From Alnus glutinosa (lineage: Eukaryota > Streptophyta > Magnoliopsida > Fagales > Betulaceae), in contig NC_084896.1 in the NCBI RefSeq assembly GCF_958979055.1, positions 23,446,501-23,510,500 on the forward strand: 64,000 bases of DNA, given 5' to 3'. A program made the translations under genes and the position numbers. How positions within the stretch are numbered: position 1 is the stretch's first letter; each line of letters starts with the position of its first letter. Shown piece by piece: positions 33,516 through 47,059 of the stretch. The notes below the pieces were generated by a model. The model searched no databases and was not told the DNA's origin. It saw only the letters and a program-made list of their open reading frames with translations.

Positions 33516-34865
33516 AATGGACAAATAGCAGTGTTATTGTATGTACGTGACACCCTGAACACTTGGTACTAAATTTGTTTACTTTTTTTAATAAAATATG
33601 GATAGAAAGAGTAAAACGAAACAGTAAAAAGCCCAATGACCATTTCTGTCACTTTCAAAAATCTAAAGAGCAATTTGATAAAAAATAAAATTAAGAAAAA
33701 AAAAAAAAAAAAAAAGTATTCAACTCTATTTTTTTAATATTTATATGGAAAAACGTCATTTGAACCTAAAGCCCATTTACTTGGAGACTCCTACTTTTAC
33801 GGAAAGGATGAGTCCTCTTCTGACAAGCCCATCAAAGCCCCTGGCAGAAATAAAAAGCACCCTATCGAAAATGTACTCTCTTCTTCTTTTTCTTTTTCTT
33901 TTTTTTTTTTTCTTTTTTTTTTCAATGGTTTCAATTGAGATTGTTTTTATCCATTTTGAATGAGTCTACGTATCAAGTTTTTGCCACTGTATATTGCAAT
34001 TTTCTGCCTTTCTCTTCTTTAGCTCAGTGTTTGCTTTTGATTAAAATTGTTTGCATTGGCCTAACTTAAGAGTATCATGATTCTAGTTCCAGAATTTGGT
34101 ATTTCTGCTAAATGTTGATAATTTTTGGGATCTACACTCCCTGCATTTGCTGAATAACCAAACCATGAGCATGATCAAGTTTGAGAGAGGGAAAAAAAAA
34201 TGTGTTCTTAACAAGGATCTATAATGGGCCGGGTAGTTAAACATGTCGAATGTGATCCCGTACAATAAGATTATTCTATAAAATATAAATCCGAATGTCA
34301 GGTAAGCGAGCGGTAGTAGTGCTTTATGCAATTGCATGTAAAATAACAATTTCTTCCTATTATTCTAAGAAGTTGCAAGGACGTACAACAAAGGATATTT
34401 TGTTAATTCATAGTGGTGTGAAAGATGGCGTGGAGGGATGGACTTTCCAATGCTAAAACTGATAAAAACTAACATTTAAACTTATTTAATGCCTCAGGAA
34501 CTCCTCAAAGACTGAAATGTATTTATCTAGATGCAATCTACATGTATAAATATGTGTATCTATATACATATTTTAAAATGAGTAATATAAAGACAAGAAA
34601 AATGATAACCAAGTTGGGGGCAGATCCTTGTAGCCACCCACAAACAAACAGACAGAAAAAATAAAAATTGAATTGGCTCTTCATTGGGTACCATGATGTT
34701 GAATCGTGAACAATGATGGGCTAGCTCCTGACAAAATACCAAAATATCTTTCCATCCCACCCTAGCTCACAAGCAAATTGATCGAAAGGGAGAAGAAGAT
34801 TAAAGGTTCTTCAAAGATTCCTGGCTAAGCAACAGATTATATATATATACTCATTATACGTGGTT
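33516..34865. other. Gene-poor spacer
   Basis: AT-rich with poly(A) (33688-33715) and CT/T-rich (33880-33925) tracts. No exon, RNA gene or clear element was recognised. Confidence 0.5.
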
Positions 34866-35205
34866 GATAATAGGGTACGTGTTAGTTCGTGTTCGCGTGT
34901 CAGGTTCGAGTCATATTAAGATATGAGTATAAGATTATATAAGTAAACTCTAACTCGACTCATTTAATCAAATAGGTCAGACTTCTACACCATAACCTAA
35001 CCAGCTAATTTTGCATTTGATTCATGTTTACAGGTCGTATAAAAAATTGTCAATCATAATATAGCGTGTTGGGTTCAGGTCGTGTCGATGCATAAGTATA
35101 AAACTATATAGGTCAACCCTAATCCGACTTATTTGATTAAACAGATCAAACCCTCAACTCTAACACACTCATTTTGTGTTGAGTTCGATCAAAAATTGTA
35201 GCCCT
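34866..35205. repeat. Dispersed repeat with two related halves
   Basis: Two diverged units of about 150 bp, each with a GTGTT(A/G)GGTTC-type start, a TATATA(A/G)GT(A/C)AAC block and a TTTAATCAAATAGGTCA-type block. The same family is at 30735-31020 and 36440-37010. Probably an old hAT-like element. Confidence 0.45.
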
Positions 35206-35494
35206 AGTTCATATGCATTGCTTCTTCCTCCTTTTTTTTTTTTTTTTTTTTCTATTCAAAATGTGGGGTAAACCAACTATGATTACTCTATTTGGGCATG
35301 ACCATATCTACCCGCTGAGAGCTACACAGGAGGTGCCTAGACGATGAGAATCGCATGCACTCCCTCAAATCTGACTAAGCCAAAGCCTAAAGCAACCACA
35401 ACAAGTCATCAATAAGAACCAAAGTGAATTACACCGCTCAGGCATAAAATTTCTCATTACAAGATTCAAACTGATCATGCTCTAATGTATACTT

Positions 35495-35825
35495 TGTTAA
35501 AGTGTCTCATATCGTCAAGAGATACATGACATGTGGACTTTATAAGTTATGGACACTCCTCCTCTCTCAATGCGTCTTTTGAGAGTGAGTTAGGTGTATA
35601 GACTTTTACATGGCATTTAAGCCGATTCCTTGGACGATGATGGACATTTTCTTCCCGACAATAAACACGTGTTTGGCCAAAGTTGCCACACGTGAGGGGG
35701 CGTGTTAAAGTGTCACACATCACCAAGACATACATGACATGAAGAATTTATAAGTTATGGGCATCCATCTTCTCTCAAAACGTCTTTTAAGAGTAAATTA
35801 GGCCCATGAACTTTTACATACTTAA
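35495..35825 (+). mobile_element. Miniature LTR retrotransposon (TRIM-like)
   Basis: Two direct LTR-like repeats, 35495-35612 and 35703-35825, both start TGTTAAAGTGTC and share ATACATGACATG, TTTATAAGTTATGG and GACTTTTACAT/GAACTTTTACAT-type blocks. Just before the second is a polypurine-like tract GTGAGGGGGCG. The internal part is only about 90 bp and no protein could be encoded. A primer-binding site was not clear. Confidence 0.7.
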
Positions 35826-36439
35826 CCACTTTAAGAGGTTTTTTTTTTTTTTAGCAATTATTAAGGATAAAGTTGAGTACTCCAAAGTCAACTAAGTATT
35901 TTCCGTATAATTCCTTGATTGGTGGAATGTCACATGTGGGTTTAGAAAGGGTACTCACTCTTCACATGACCTCATAATGTGTTTGCAGATTGTGCTCCTC
36001 ACCACCATCAAATCATAAACGTGAGCTCTATGACTACTGTCTCTGTATAGACCCAGCCCACCTCCAATATGTGCCTGTGTCCAATGTCTTATCTTTTGCT
36101 TGTGCTTTGGACAATCTCTATCACCATTCTTGAATATCCAACTTGTGCTTAACTTCTGTAATTATATCACTAAATCCCAAACTACGAATACACCCATAAA
36201 AGGAATTCTTCATACTTAAAACTTATTTATTGACGGGTTTACTGGTGAAGTGCAAATTATGTGTACTTTTATAATCCACTAATTGACTGAAATGTCACTT
36301 CTATACTTACGAGATTCATCACATCCTTTTCTAGAACCGTGCAAACAGTAATTGCAAATTCTTGTCAATAGATAGCCACGTGAAGTTTTAGTGTCTACAT
36401 ATTTTCCTCGCGATTTGGCCGACAATTTTTTATACAATT

Positions 36440-37010
36440 TGTGAGCTTGATAAAAATTTAAAAAGAAATTAAAATGTTAGGATTAAGGAGTCAAATTAAT
36501 GTTAACTTATATAGTTTTTTACACATGTTTCAACCAAAGACGGAGCCAAAAAATTTTATGGGCAAGAGCCAATGGCAAAAAAAAAATTTGGTAGGAGCCA
36601 GTAGGTTAAATTTTTATTTTTTACCTTATATTTTTTAATTTTTTATGCCCCCCTCCCTCCGTCCTTGGTTTGACACGACCCGAACTCGACTCACAACATA
36701 ATGGTAGGCAAATTTTGACATGACCCACAAACCTGACACAAACTCAATACAAAATTAAAATGTTAGAATTAAGGGGTTTGACACTTTTAATTAAATGGAT
36801 CATGTTATGATTGACTTATATAGTCTTATATTCATGCTTCGACACGACTCAAATCCGATACGCAAACGCAAATTACCTCCCTTGTAATTGTATAAGACTA
36901 TATGGGTCAACATTAATCCGATCCATTTAATTAAACGGGTTAGACTTATGAACCCAAACTTTTTAATTTCATGTTGGATTCATGTCGAATTCACGGTAGT
37001 GTTATAAATT
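36440..37010. repeat. Dispersed repeat related to 30735-31020
   Basis: Contains GACACGACCCGAACTCGACT, AAATTAAAATGTTAGAATTA and TTTAATTAAATGGATCA motifs in diverged direct copies. Non-coding. Confidence 0.4.
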
Positions 37011-37919
37011 GACAACCCTACTTTAAGGTGCCCATCTTTTAGTGGAAAGAATTGGAATACATGTTCCACACCCTAGCTTGACATGTTGATCATACATATT
37101 GGACGTGGCAGGTTAAATTTTTGCAGACAAGGCAAGAGGACAGGGACAACAAACTATCAATTTTGTCTATGTAGTTAACGTAGGATATATATATATATAT
37201 ACACACACAGTGTATTATGTTCCTATAAGCTTTGCAATGGTGTTACAGCACAAAATTCATCTTAAAGTCAACTTTCTAGTCCTGTCACGAGATACATGCA
37301 TCATAGGTTTAATTATAAACAATTGAATTGCAAGCTAGCGAAAACCGTTTTAAGGGTGTCAATTCGTGTACGTTCACGTGTCGAGTTTGAATTGTGTCAA
37401 GTTATGAGTCTTTTAATTTTGTATTGGGGTGACAGAAACAGTAGATTCAATATGTATCCGTTGGTGGATACAGTGGACTGATCATGCTTGCTGATTCATG
37501 ACATATTCATTTCCATGGCAGAGATGATAAGGGATATGAAGACTGCTGTCTCAAGAAACGGGAACACTGGAAGTTAAAACTGTAATGGAGATAGAAGAAG
37601 ATAGTAGGCAAATGCAAGAAACAACAATGCCACCTCCCTTCCCCTCCATATACGTACAGGAGATTGAAGGTTTTGTTTTGGCGGTGGTTGGAAGAACAGA
37701 AGAAGTTTCTCCCATGCCTCATCGATTCTTATCCAATATGCTGGTGGAATGCAGTGAGGCAAACACTGACAATCACCTTTTAATTTATTTGTTTAATTTG
37801 TCTTTAGCATTGCTTCCACATTCTTCTCTCTTTTTTTAAAAAAAATAATTTCCTTTTTTTCTTTTGCATTTTGTTGACTACATGGAGACTCCCGTTACTG
37901 AGCCTGAGAATTAAATATG

Positions 37920-37957
<38 letters not shown>

Positions 37958-39443
37958 CATGTGGGCAAAGCTTAGAATTTTGACATCCTAAATTTTCCAG
38001 GTGCAATCTTTTCTAAACTTTTTAGCAGAAACCCAAATTTTTTATTTGAACAGGAACTTGGTGGGGAATAGTTTAAGGAATAAAGAAATCAAGGAAAGAC
38101 ACATAATTGTGCATGACATCAAGTCCAATGACAGCTTCAAAGCAGACAGGCTTGAAGGGATCAAAGATAATAAAAAAAGAAACAAGATCCTTCCAAATGA
38201 GATAAAGATGACATATTAAACAAAATGGGGCATGTTCCATTAGGTCACGAAGATCGCAGGCAGGATCTGCTGGACTTGTAAAAGGGTCATGGAGCTGCAT
38301 ATGAAATATTCCCACATTAAGTTTGGCATTTCCACCTCATCTCTGTATTCTGTACTGACTGCCCATCACCCATTTGCACTTTTCAGCTTCCTGTCTCATT
38401 TTCATATTATTCTTAAATTTTTGTGTTATTATGAAAAAAAAAAAGAGAGAACTATAAGGATAGATTCATGGAACCTTGTCTGGACTCTCAGAGACATGAG
38501 TTTCTTGTCCTTATTAGTGCCCAATCCTATTCTAAGATATGGTTTCTACTTACTAGTTTCTTGAAAAAATCCAACCTAATCAAAGCATGATAATTTTGCA
38601 TGTATTTGGATCATATTTTTATTCAGCATATGAGAGAGTTAGGTCATTTTGTCCTGCTTTGTTGAAAAGTTAGATTTATGGCTTAAAAAATATCAAAAGC
38701 ATCTAACAGTTTCAAATTTATTAATTACTAGAAGTGCATGATAGTCTTTGGTAGCTCTCTCTCTCTCTCACCTTTTACTTTATTTTAATTTGTAAATAAA
38801 AAATGCTAGAAACCACACCCTCAAATCCCATTGGCATTGTAATCAGTCTTTGAAAAAAAATTCAGTGGCCATTAGCCAGTGAGATAGCAGTAGGATAAGA
38901 GTGTGGTTTTTAGCATTACTCTTGAGAATGACTGAGATTTCTTTAGAATTTATTGCAGGATAAGCTTCCTTACATTTATAGACAAATTTTCCTGCAAGTT
39001 TTGGAAGCAGAATTTTAAAATTTGCTGTAATGGATTGCGACTTTTGTCATAGGTAATCATCTCCCATCTGTTTCTTTCTCTCATTATTGTTTGAAACATG
39101 CATGGTTAGCTAATACATTTTAAAGATGATATAATGAGTGCATGGGGCTCCATGAAAAACAAGAGCTGGCAAGGTAGCATAGGGACGACCTAAAAGACAA
39201 AACTGATTCGTTTCCACTATTCATTGACAAGGAAATTAATTTTGCAGACAACTTTATTTCCAACTTCTCCTCTCATATTGTTTCCCACTGCATTGACAGG
39301 TTAAAGGAAAGAAAAGAAAAAGAACAGGAACAAGATCGCTTTTTAGATCCAGTTCCTTTTTTACTTTGACAACCATCCCACCATTTCATTCAGAGCAACC
39401 TCTTTAGTAACAACACATCAGCAGTAGAACCAGGGAAATCACC
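37011..39443. other. Spacer before SOFL; MITE and homopolymer tracts, no gene
   Basis: Holds a poly(A) tract (37919-37954) and a MITE at 38802-38923 whose ends (AATGCTAGAAACCACAC and GTGTGGTTTTTAGCATTACT) are inverted. Frames such as 37585-37839 resemble no family I know. Confidence 0.5.
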
Positions 39444-40508
39444 TCATCTCATCCCCAACCTCTTCCCTCCAAACCACCTGTAAAGAAGAAGGAAACTCAG
39501 TTAAGTAATCATAAAGAATCATTAGCATAGTATTCACTTATTATGAACAGAGGTTTCTTCCAAACTATGGGAGAAATTATAAAGTATATTTTTTTTTACT
39601 GTAATTAAGAAAGTACGTATTTCTCACTTGTGAGAATTATAAGGATTAGATTAGAAGAAATTCCTCCGACCCAGTTTAGATTAAGCGATGAATCTTAAGC
39701 ATTGAAGCTTTCAAGACTACTGCCTTACTAGAATTTAAATTAAGAAATAAATGAATATATAACCATTACTCAACTGGTTGTTCTGAAGTTGGTTTGCAGA
39801 TAGGGAGGACTTCAAGAAACCAAAGTGGTCTTGGAATGCTGTTGTCCCCTGCGAGAATTCATCAATAGTAAACTGTAAATATGCTTTGCTACAAAAGTGA
39901 ACTAAAATTTTTTAATCAAACCCAGAAGCTTGATTAGACCAAGTACCTCGAAATGAGTTGCTGAGAAGCCTTGTGAAAAATCCAAGCCACTATCCATTGA
40001 AGCTTGATTATTGATCAGAGTGAAATTGTTCTGGTAAATATTCAAGAAAACATTTAATCGCATGAACAAGAAACTGATATAACACTGTTTATGGGTGCTA
40101 TTTATGTGAACTTACCCCGGATAAATTGATGACAGGAGAACTAGCTGTGTCATCAAGAAAAGCAGTCGGTTCTTGATCTTCACGGCGTCGGTGTTCTTTG
40201 ATTTTCTGCCTTTTCCCAACGTTCTTCGCCAATGTGGCTGACTTGGATGCCGAATAAAAGCACCCATTATCATCATTGAAGTAACCTTGGTCTTCAGGGA
40301 GATGTGGAGGCCCAGAGGATGCATCGGAAACCATCGACAAGTCTTCTTCTTCTTCAGCATCTTCTACAGATCTTTTGTCTTTACAGTCATCACAAAAACC
40401 ATTTTTTCCATTAATAAACCCACTATTTGGAGAAAGAAAAGATTGTTCCAAGTACAAAGTCCAACCGGAGTCACACCCGCTACTGCATTCTGAAGCCAAC
40501 ACATCCAT
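39444..40508 (-). CDS. SOFL: SOB FIVE-LIKE (SOFL) protein
   Basis: SOFL proteins are small plant proteins linked to cytokinin-related growth. The minus-strand exons are 40116-40508, 39947-40030, 39775-39848 and 39444-39477, joining to 194 residues. Motif A, ECSSGCDSGWTLYLEQS, is at residues 7-23 and motif B, DLSMVSDASSGPPHL, at 56-70; both are hallmarks of the family. Residues 88-112 are basic (KNVGKRQKIKEHRRRE), a possible nuclear signal. Later exons give MDSGLDFSQGFSATHFE and FQDHFGFLKSS, and the last 34-nt exon adds WFGGKRLGMR. The junction into it (CA|GTTGAG to ACAG|G) restores NNQWFGG, which supports the tiny terminal exon. Confidence 0.88.
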
Positions 40509-42904
40509 TTTCCTCTGCTTTTTTTCTAAAGAGAAATCCCAAATGGGTTTTCTGCTGTCGAGAAAGAGAGAGATTCTGTCACTCTTACAAGGACTTTGAG
40601 ATGGAATGTGTCTCTCTGTTTTTGGTGTTCAAGAAGTAGGGTAAAATAGAGGAGTGGAGGGGTGGAAAAAAACAAAGAGAATCAGACTCAAATCCTAGAC
40701 TAGTTTTGTCCTGTTTCTCCCCTGTTCGGCTCTCAATGTGAATGAATCAAAATTGCCAGTTGCGTGGGTTATAGTGGGTGCATGTAAGAGAGAGAGAAGG
40801 GAAAGCCACAACTTCTTCACATGCTGGACAGCGAGGCACTGTGTACTCTTTTAACAAAACCGTGTACACGTCTATTTCCCCTTCCACGGTGCATAACGGA
40901 CACCTATCCCCTCCAGCAGTAATGTGCCTTTCTCTATCTTCCATCAGCACATACATGCACATACATGCACACAAATGACACTCTTATCTTCTCGTGTGGG
41001 ACAACATTTGATTTCATTTGATTAATATGGTTGTTTCTAGTTGGACTTATTAAATCGGCATCTAAAATATTATGTACTAAGTAAATGTGGTCCGGAGTGG
41101 TGTTAGTACATATTTGATCGCACCCCGGTTGCTTAGTCAAGGAGATCTGCAAAAAGACAAATGACAAGTAGGGGTAACAAACTGAATAAAATTCTCACGG
41201 CTTGGATCGAATCACTAACCGAGCATGAGAATTGGTGGGCAACGGGTGAACCAATTTACCAAAGGCCCACTTGGTCCTCGAGCTCGATGGGCCGTCCGAA
41301 GGTGGGGATCAATAGCCATCTGTAGGCCTCCCCCACTCACGGCCGAATTAATGAAGGATAACCGGAAAGCCTATGAATCGCAACCCGAGGGCCAACGGTC
41401 TCTCAATTGCTCCCAGTAAGTGCTCCGCAGGGAATCCAAGCCCTTCTCATGTCACCATAACAGCCAACAACGAGACCACTATGACGCACACTTACAGAAG
41501 GGAATATTTGCCGGCCACTCCCTATTTCTCATTCATCACTTCCGCGCCACGTCCATGCAAGGAAATTCATACTTACACGATGCTCCCCAATCTTATGATA
41601 CCCCGTGACCTAGGTGGTTATACCTCTACCTCTATAAATAGGCAATCACACTATTAGGTATGTTTTCCGAGCCTTTTTTTTGTGCCCTACTTTCTATTAT
41701 TCGAAAATTTCCTACTGAGTTAGACATGAAAGTATCCCTTGCTAGAACCCTCAACAAGTCACCTGTGTTTGTTTTATGTCCCTTTACAGGCCTCCTTGGT
41801 TGAGCGACCGCGTGCAGTCGACCGTGCTAACAAGTGGGAATTCATAAGATCATTTACAAATACATAGAGTTATAATAATGTTTCTTCGAAGCCAAGAGCG
41901 GATGCTTTCCTGTATTTTCATTTTTCGTATTTTTACCCTGAAGTAGAATTTTTATCATCTCACGGTCAGAATATAATGTTGTTGTATCTAACGATACAAA
42001 TAATGTCATGTAATAAATATGTTAGCACGTCATTCAAAAAAATTTAAGTGATTGACCTAATTTTTATGTTATTGTCACATCATGCATGCCCTGTGATTGG
42101 AGGAGGATCTCTTTCTCTCCACATCTCTCCCACTAGCTAGCTATAATATTTAGGAAGAGGCCTTTAAAAAGAAGGTTTAGGCACGACAGCATGAGTGGAA
42201 ACTGTAGAAATTTTTCTTGGGGAAAGGAGTATGGAAGGGGGATGCAGTTGAATGGGGTTTTTATGAATCCACATGCCATCGCATTCATAAAATCTGTGCA
42301 GAAATTACTCAGGCTCTGCCTCTGAGAACTCACACAAGGCATGTGGGCACGTGTGCATATATATATGTATGTGCGGCATCCCACATATTCACACACATGT
42401 TTGCACGTGCACACGCACTTCAACTTTAAATTGCTCCACTAAATTTTGCTTTTAAAATTGTCACTTGCTCATCCTTTGGTACTACTACCAATGTCAAATT
42501 CCTCCTCTTTGTTTTTTTATTTATTATTATTGTCTTTTTTTAAAAAAATAAAAATAAAAAAAATCCTCTTCTCATGCAATTGCAATGCTTTTCTTTTTGT
42601 TATTTTAGGCCTTAAGTACAAAAATGATTAATATGTTTAAAGGATAAAGTTTTTCTTTTTTATGTGTTTAAATTGGGTTGCAAGAAATTTTCCCAATTCA
42701 ATTGGAATATATTTAGAATTGGTTTAAGAAGCTTAAAAAGTATTTTTAATACTTAAACGGTTGTGCTAACCAATAATCTCAAACACTCTTAATTATTAAA
42801 CTAAAACGTGTTTAAAATGCATGTGATTCTTATATATACTTTAAACACATCAGTTTAATAAATTGAGTTGAAAGAAAAAAATTTCCGACCCATTTTTTTA
42901 AAAA

Positions 42905-42939
<35 letters not shown>

Positions 42940-43042
42940 CATTATTCATTCCCCAAACATCTTCTCTGACAAATTGTATCTCTTAAGTTTTTTTTTTTTA
43001 AAAAAAAAAAATGGTACCTTGCTTCACCCTTAATCTTCATAA

Positions 43043-43093
<51 letters not shown>

Positions 43094-44280
43094 GGGTGAA
43101 GAAATTTATAACCGCATTATTTAGACATTTGGCACTCATTGAGGGATATTGCACCACAATCGGATATCTTTTTTCATAAATGGCCTCCTCATCCTAGTCA
43201 ACATTCATTGCATTTCATCAAGATCAGATTAAGATTCTCTACAATTATTTATATGAATTTGAAAAAATTCTGATCAGGTGGGTCCTATAAATGGTCTCTC
43301 ACAATCACCTGCTTAAATTTTTCCAAATTCTGACAAATAATTATGGATATTGTAATCTATTTGATCAGAATTAGGGCCGCACCATGTGATACTTAAGTTG
43401 CAAATTTACTTAATAAGTTTGTTTTTTTAACAAGATTTCGTTTGAATTTCCTTTTTCTTCTTCTGTATTATATAAATAATAATTAGATTAACCGCTTCTG
43501 AATTCAGCACACCTATGCTAGAGGTGCACAAATGGCAAAAGATCAAGATCTTTGGCTTTTCGATTCAATAAAACTAAAAATTAAAAAAGTCTTTTAAGCA
43601 TGTGAAGTCAAGAAAAGGACCAAGTAGCCAAGTAGGCAAACGAAGCTTATCCTTAAATCATTAATCATCTTCACATGTATATCAGTATATATAATGGAAT
43701 GCAATTATTTTCTATGGAATCAAATATTCCTCTAAAAAAAAAAAAAAAAAAAAAGAAGGGTCTCAAAATTGATCTAAAACTCCCCAAGATCCACCAATAA
43801 ATAAATACCCATGTGAAATTCCCCCTCGGACAACTCATTATTAATAGCCATCCAAACGGGTCAAATAGGGCAAAGAGTGTTACCATCAAACCCATCCAAA
43901 TTGGGATTCTCTCTATCATCAAACCCATCAAAATTGTTTCTTTCTCTCCAAATCGACTGAAGCATTAAGGTTCCCATGTCCCATCCAGCTCATATGGGGG
44001 CCATAATTTGACAATTGCTGATTTTTTTTTCTTTTTTATTATCAAACAAGTAAAACCAAAAAATATTTTTTAAAAAAATCATTAAATAGGCCCCACTTCA
44101 TATCATAGGCCCAACTCACTGAGCCTAGTGATCCAACTAATTTGGCCCATATCACACAACGGGCCAATAACCACCTAATGGGCCAAACGCGGCCCAACTA
44201 AGCAGCCCACTAAGCTAAAACAACTCACCAAACAACTAAAGCAATGAGACATCCTAGAATTCAAACAGGCGTTTGTAGAG
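40509..44280. other. Gene-poor spacer with LTR-like and repeat sequence
   Basis: The first 500 bp should include the SOFL promoter. About 41160-41840 is GC-richer and carries a TATA-like CTCTATAAATAGG (about 41630-41643) amid retroelement-like sequence, a possible solo LTR. A (TA)n run is at 43046-43091, poly(A) at 42909-42938, and a GATTGTGAGAGA-family repeat at 43205-43375. No supported gene. Confidence 0.45.
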
Positions 44281-44282
44281 TC

Positions 44283-44640
44283 AATTTTTCTTTTTCTTTT
44301 TTTGTTTTTTTTTTTTTTTTTGAACAAAATTCCAAATCTTATTGAGAGAGAAAAAGACCGAAAGGTCGAACCAGAGCGACATTTCGTTCCCTACTTACAA
44401 TATCATAGATATTAGGTGAAATTTTTTCCAACCATATGGAATATTCTATAACATGGGTAACAGCCGCTCGTGCCAAATCATGAGATGTTAAATTTGCCTC
44501 GCACCGCACATGAACTACACGAAAAGACCGATAAAAGCATAAATCCTTTTTGATACCTTCAATGAAGTGCATGTAGCTGTTAAGAGATGGGCTATCCGAA
44601 ATAATCTCATTAACCTTAACCACAATATGAAAATATTAAA
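44283..44640 (-). pseudogene. LINE-derived RNase H-domain relic
   Basis: The minus-strand frame 44339-44623 (SFRVVHVRCEANLTSHDLAR, then IWLEKISPNIYDIVSRE) resembles the C-terminal end of the RNase H-like domain found in plant LINE polyproteins. A T-run at 44283-44322 just beyond it is the expected poly(A) tail on the minus strand. Only the last part of the domain is present, so this is a 5'-truncated dead copy. Confidence 0.65.
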
Positions 44641-45179
44641 AGGAAGACTCATGTCTCTCTTGTGTCCTTTCAAAATTGATGTAACTTTTAAAATTATAAA
44701 TTATTAAGAATTACCATATATGCTATTTTCATGCTCCAAAATTGAAAAAAATAAAAATAAAAATAAAAACTATTTGACAACTGTATAGCATAATAGCATA
44801 GCTAATAAGATTAAAGTTTGCAGATGGCTTTTGAAAATTTCATTTTTGGTGGAATATTATTTTCTTTCATGACTGCTAACTGCCCCAACTGTTGTGACGA
44901 ATCATATAAATGTTCTCAAACAGTTGAGTCGACTCGTTTTCACATGATCAGTGAAAGTCTTTGTCTGCGGCCCCTCTGTATTTTTATTTATTTCTTCTTC
45001 CGATCCTCTTCTTCTTGAGCCAGAAAAGCGGGAGGTTGTCCTTGAGGAAACAAGAAAACCCCAAGATTTCAACTGCTGAAGGTGACCTCTGTATTTTTAT
45101 GAGGACAGAGAAATTTGTACGTACTTCTTTTATTTCTATGTAAATTCCTTGTCTCAGTCAAGCATGCATACTGTAGAAA

Positions 45180-45219
<40 letters not shown>

Positions 45220-47059
45220 AGATCTGATATATATATCAGATGTCAAATCTTTTGTGGTTGGACTTTTGGATTTATCTACTTTAAGTGTAAGTTTAGAAAA
45301 TCTAATTTTTTGATTGATTTTTCTAGTCGATCTTTGTGGGATCCATAGTTTTCTTAGAGTCCCATTAATTTTGATATATACACTATGTCCAACTTTGTTG
45401 TCTATTTTTGTTCCTAGCTACTTTGAGTTTTTCTAATTGGCCGGGGATAGCTATTCTTTAGCTCCTACCTGGGTTCAAATGCTAAAAACCCTACTTATTT
45501 TCGCACCGAGAGACAAAGAGGTCCTGGTGAGTTACCTAAATTTCAAGCCCATGAACAAAGCCACGACTGTCTCTGCATGCATTCATTTCCCGTGACACAA
45601 AGCCAAGACTCTTTAGTGCATATATGTGAGGTTTCCCGGGTTCTTTATATGGACCGACGCCCACTTATGATTTGTGACACTCCTGCATGCCATAAGTTTT
45701 ATTACCAGACGTGCTCAATTTTGTAGGAGTGATATAGCATGGCATGAGTGTTCGGTCAGCTGAACTAGCAGAGGGGGAATTGGCATCATTTTAGTGCAGG
45801 TACACTCGAATCCTGGTAGCTAATTTGGCTTAATTATGGGCAGTCAGGCCCTCAGTAGCCTGCAATCCTTAATATTGTGGGAGGTCAACCAAGCTTTTCG
45901 ATGGATGAGCCCTCCGATCGAGGACCCGTAAGCCTTACAGTAACCCCCACATTACCTTTGATTGATTAGTGTTTTGAACTCGTTACTAGGTTAATTTTTT
46001 TCTATAATGCACGTTCTATCAGATGGGATGTAAGTGACTAATGATACCAAGGAGATCAAACTGGCTGATCGAAGCCATGTCTTAAAACTAGATTTAACTC
46101 AAGCTCATAACAATCCTAATAGAGATTAACAATGCCAGCCCAAGAGAGATGCTTTAGGTATGGGAGAAAAGAAAAAAAAACAAAAGGCCAAAATGTTGCA
46201 TGTGGTTTCTTCCTCAAAAGACCAAAGCAAGGGACACAAGGATGAAAATACTCACACGGTTAAAACTGGTAAGAGGAAGAAAAATATGACCAAAACAAAC
46301 TTGAAAACCTGGAAGCCACGTTGGTGGATCATAGGACAAAGAGATGCTGATTGGGCACGAAGGTTTAAGTACTTATTAGAGGAGGGAGGGGGAAGGGGGG
46401 TTGGTGGTGCTCGTAAAGGTTGTTAATGCTGGTTTGTCTCATCCATTCGCCCCTTTCTGTTTGAGTCCTGTCCTAGCTAGCTACACGGTCAGACCATCCT
46501 TTTTCTCACTCTATAAAAGCCCGTGGGGGACTTTTAGTACCATCACTAAAAGGCTGTTTGTGAACATGTCCCCTTGTGGGCATGGAGGGGTCCATTTCTG
46601 CCCTTACTCACCCCACCCTTCACATGTACACACTACACATCCTCGCACGAGACTCACTCGTCCAAATAAATTTTAAGCCGTTCGACCGACCACCTATTCG
46701 AACATGCATGTGGGTTTTATGTAGGCTCTCTCACATTTAATACCCAAATTGCTAATGAAAAATTGCTGAAAATCTTAATCTATGCATGGTGCATTATATA
46801 TGTCCAAGTAAAAAAGGAAATGCTTACAAAAGATACAAATACTTAATATTTGTACCCTGTTCCCACTTCATATATGATATATACAGCCTGGAAATGGGGC
46901 CCAACCTTGACCAATCTTTTATACAAAATGGCAGCCACAACTTTTTGGCCCCATTTTTCCCCGCTTGAAGCCATAAGTACTACAATAATAGAAAGCTCCA
47001 CGGGGCGTATATGAATAAAATTTTCATGCATTGGCTCACAAAAGAAAGCGCGAAAAAAA
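44641..47059. other. Gene-poor spacer
   Basis: Contains a (GA)n microsatellite at about 45184-45217 followed by the palindrome TCTGATATATATATCAGA (45223-45240). No exon or RNA gene was recognised; a lysine-rich frame at 46160-46426 is low complexity. Confidence 0.5.

Noticed and set aside
37585..37839. 84-codon frame that starts plausibly (MEIEEDSRQM)
   Set aside because: No motif recognised and the end is hydrophobic low-complexity sequence over a T-rich tract; could be a small peptide gene but I cannot support it.
39766..39775. SOFL stop by reading through the third exon
   Set aside because: Straight reading does not match the conserved C-terminus, whereas splicing at 39775 to 39477 restores NNQWFGG in frame.
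42326..42420. Possible microRNA precursor around GCACGTGTGCATAT
   Set aside because: The palindromic G-box-like and TATATA motifs do not form a convincing miRNA hairpin and match no plant miRNA I remember.
46160..46426. Lysine-rich 88-codon frame
   Set aside because: Low complexity, no conserved pattern, no neighbouring exon.
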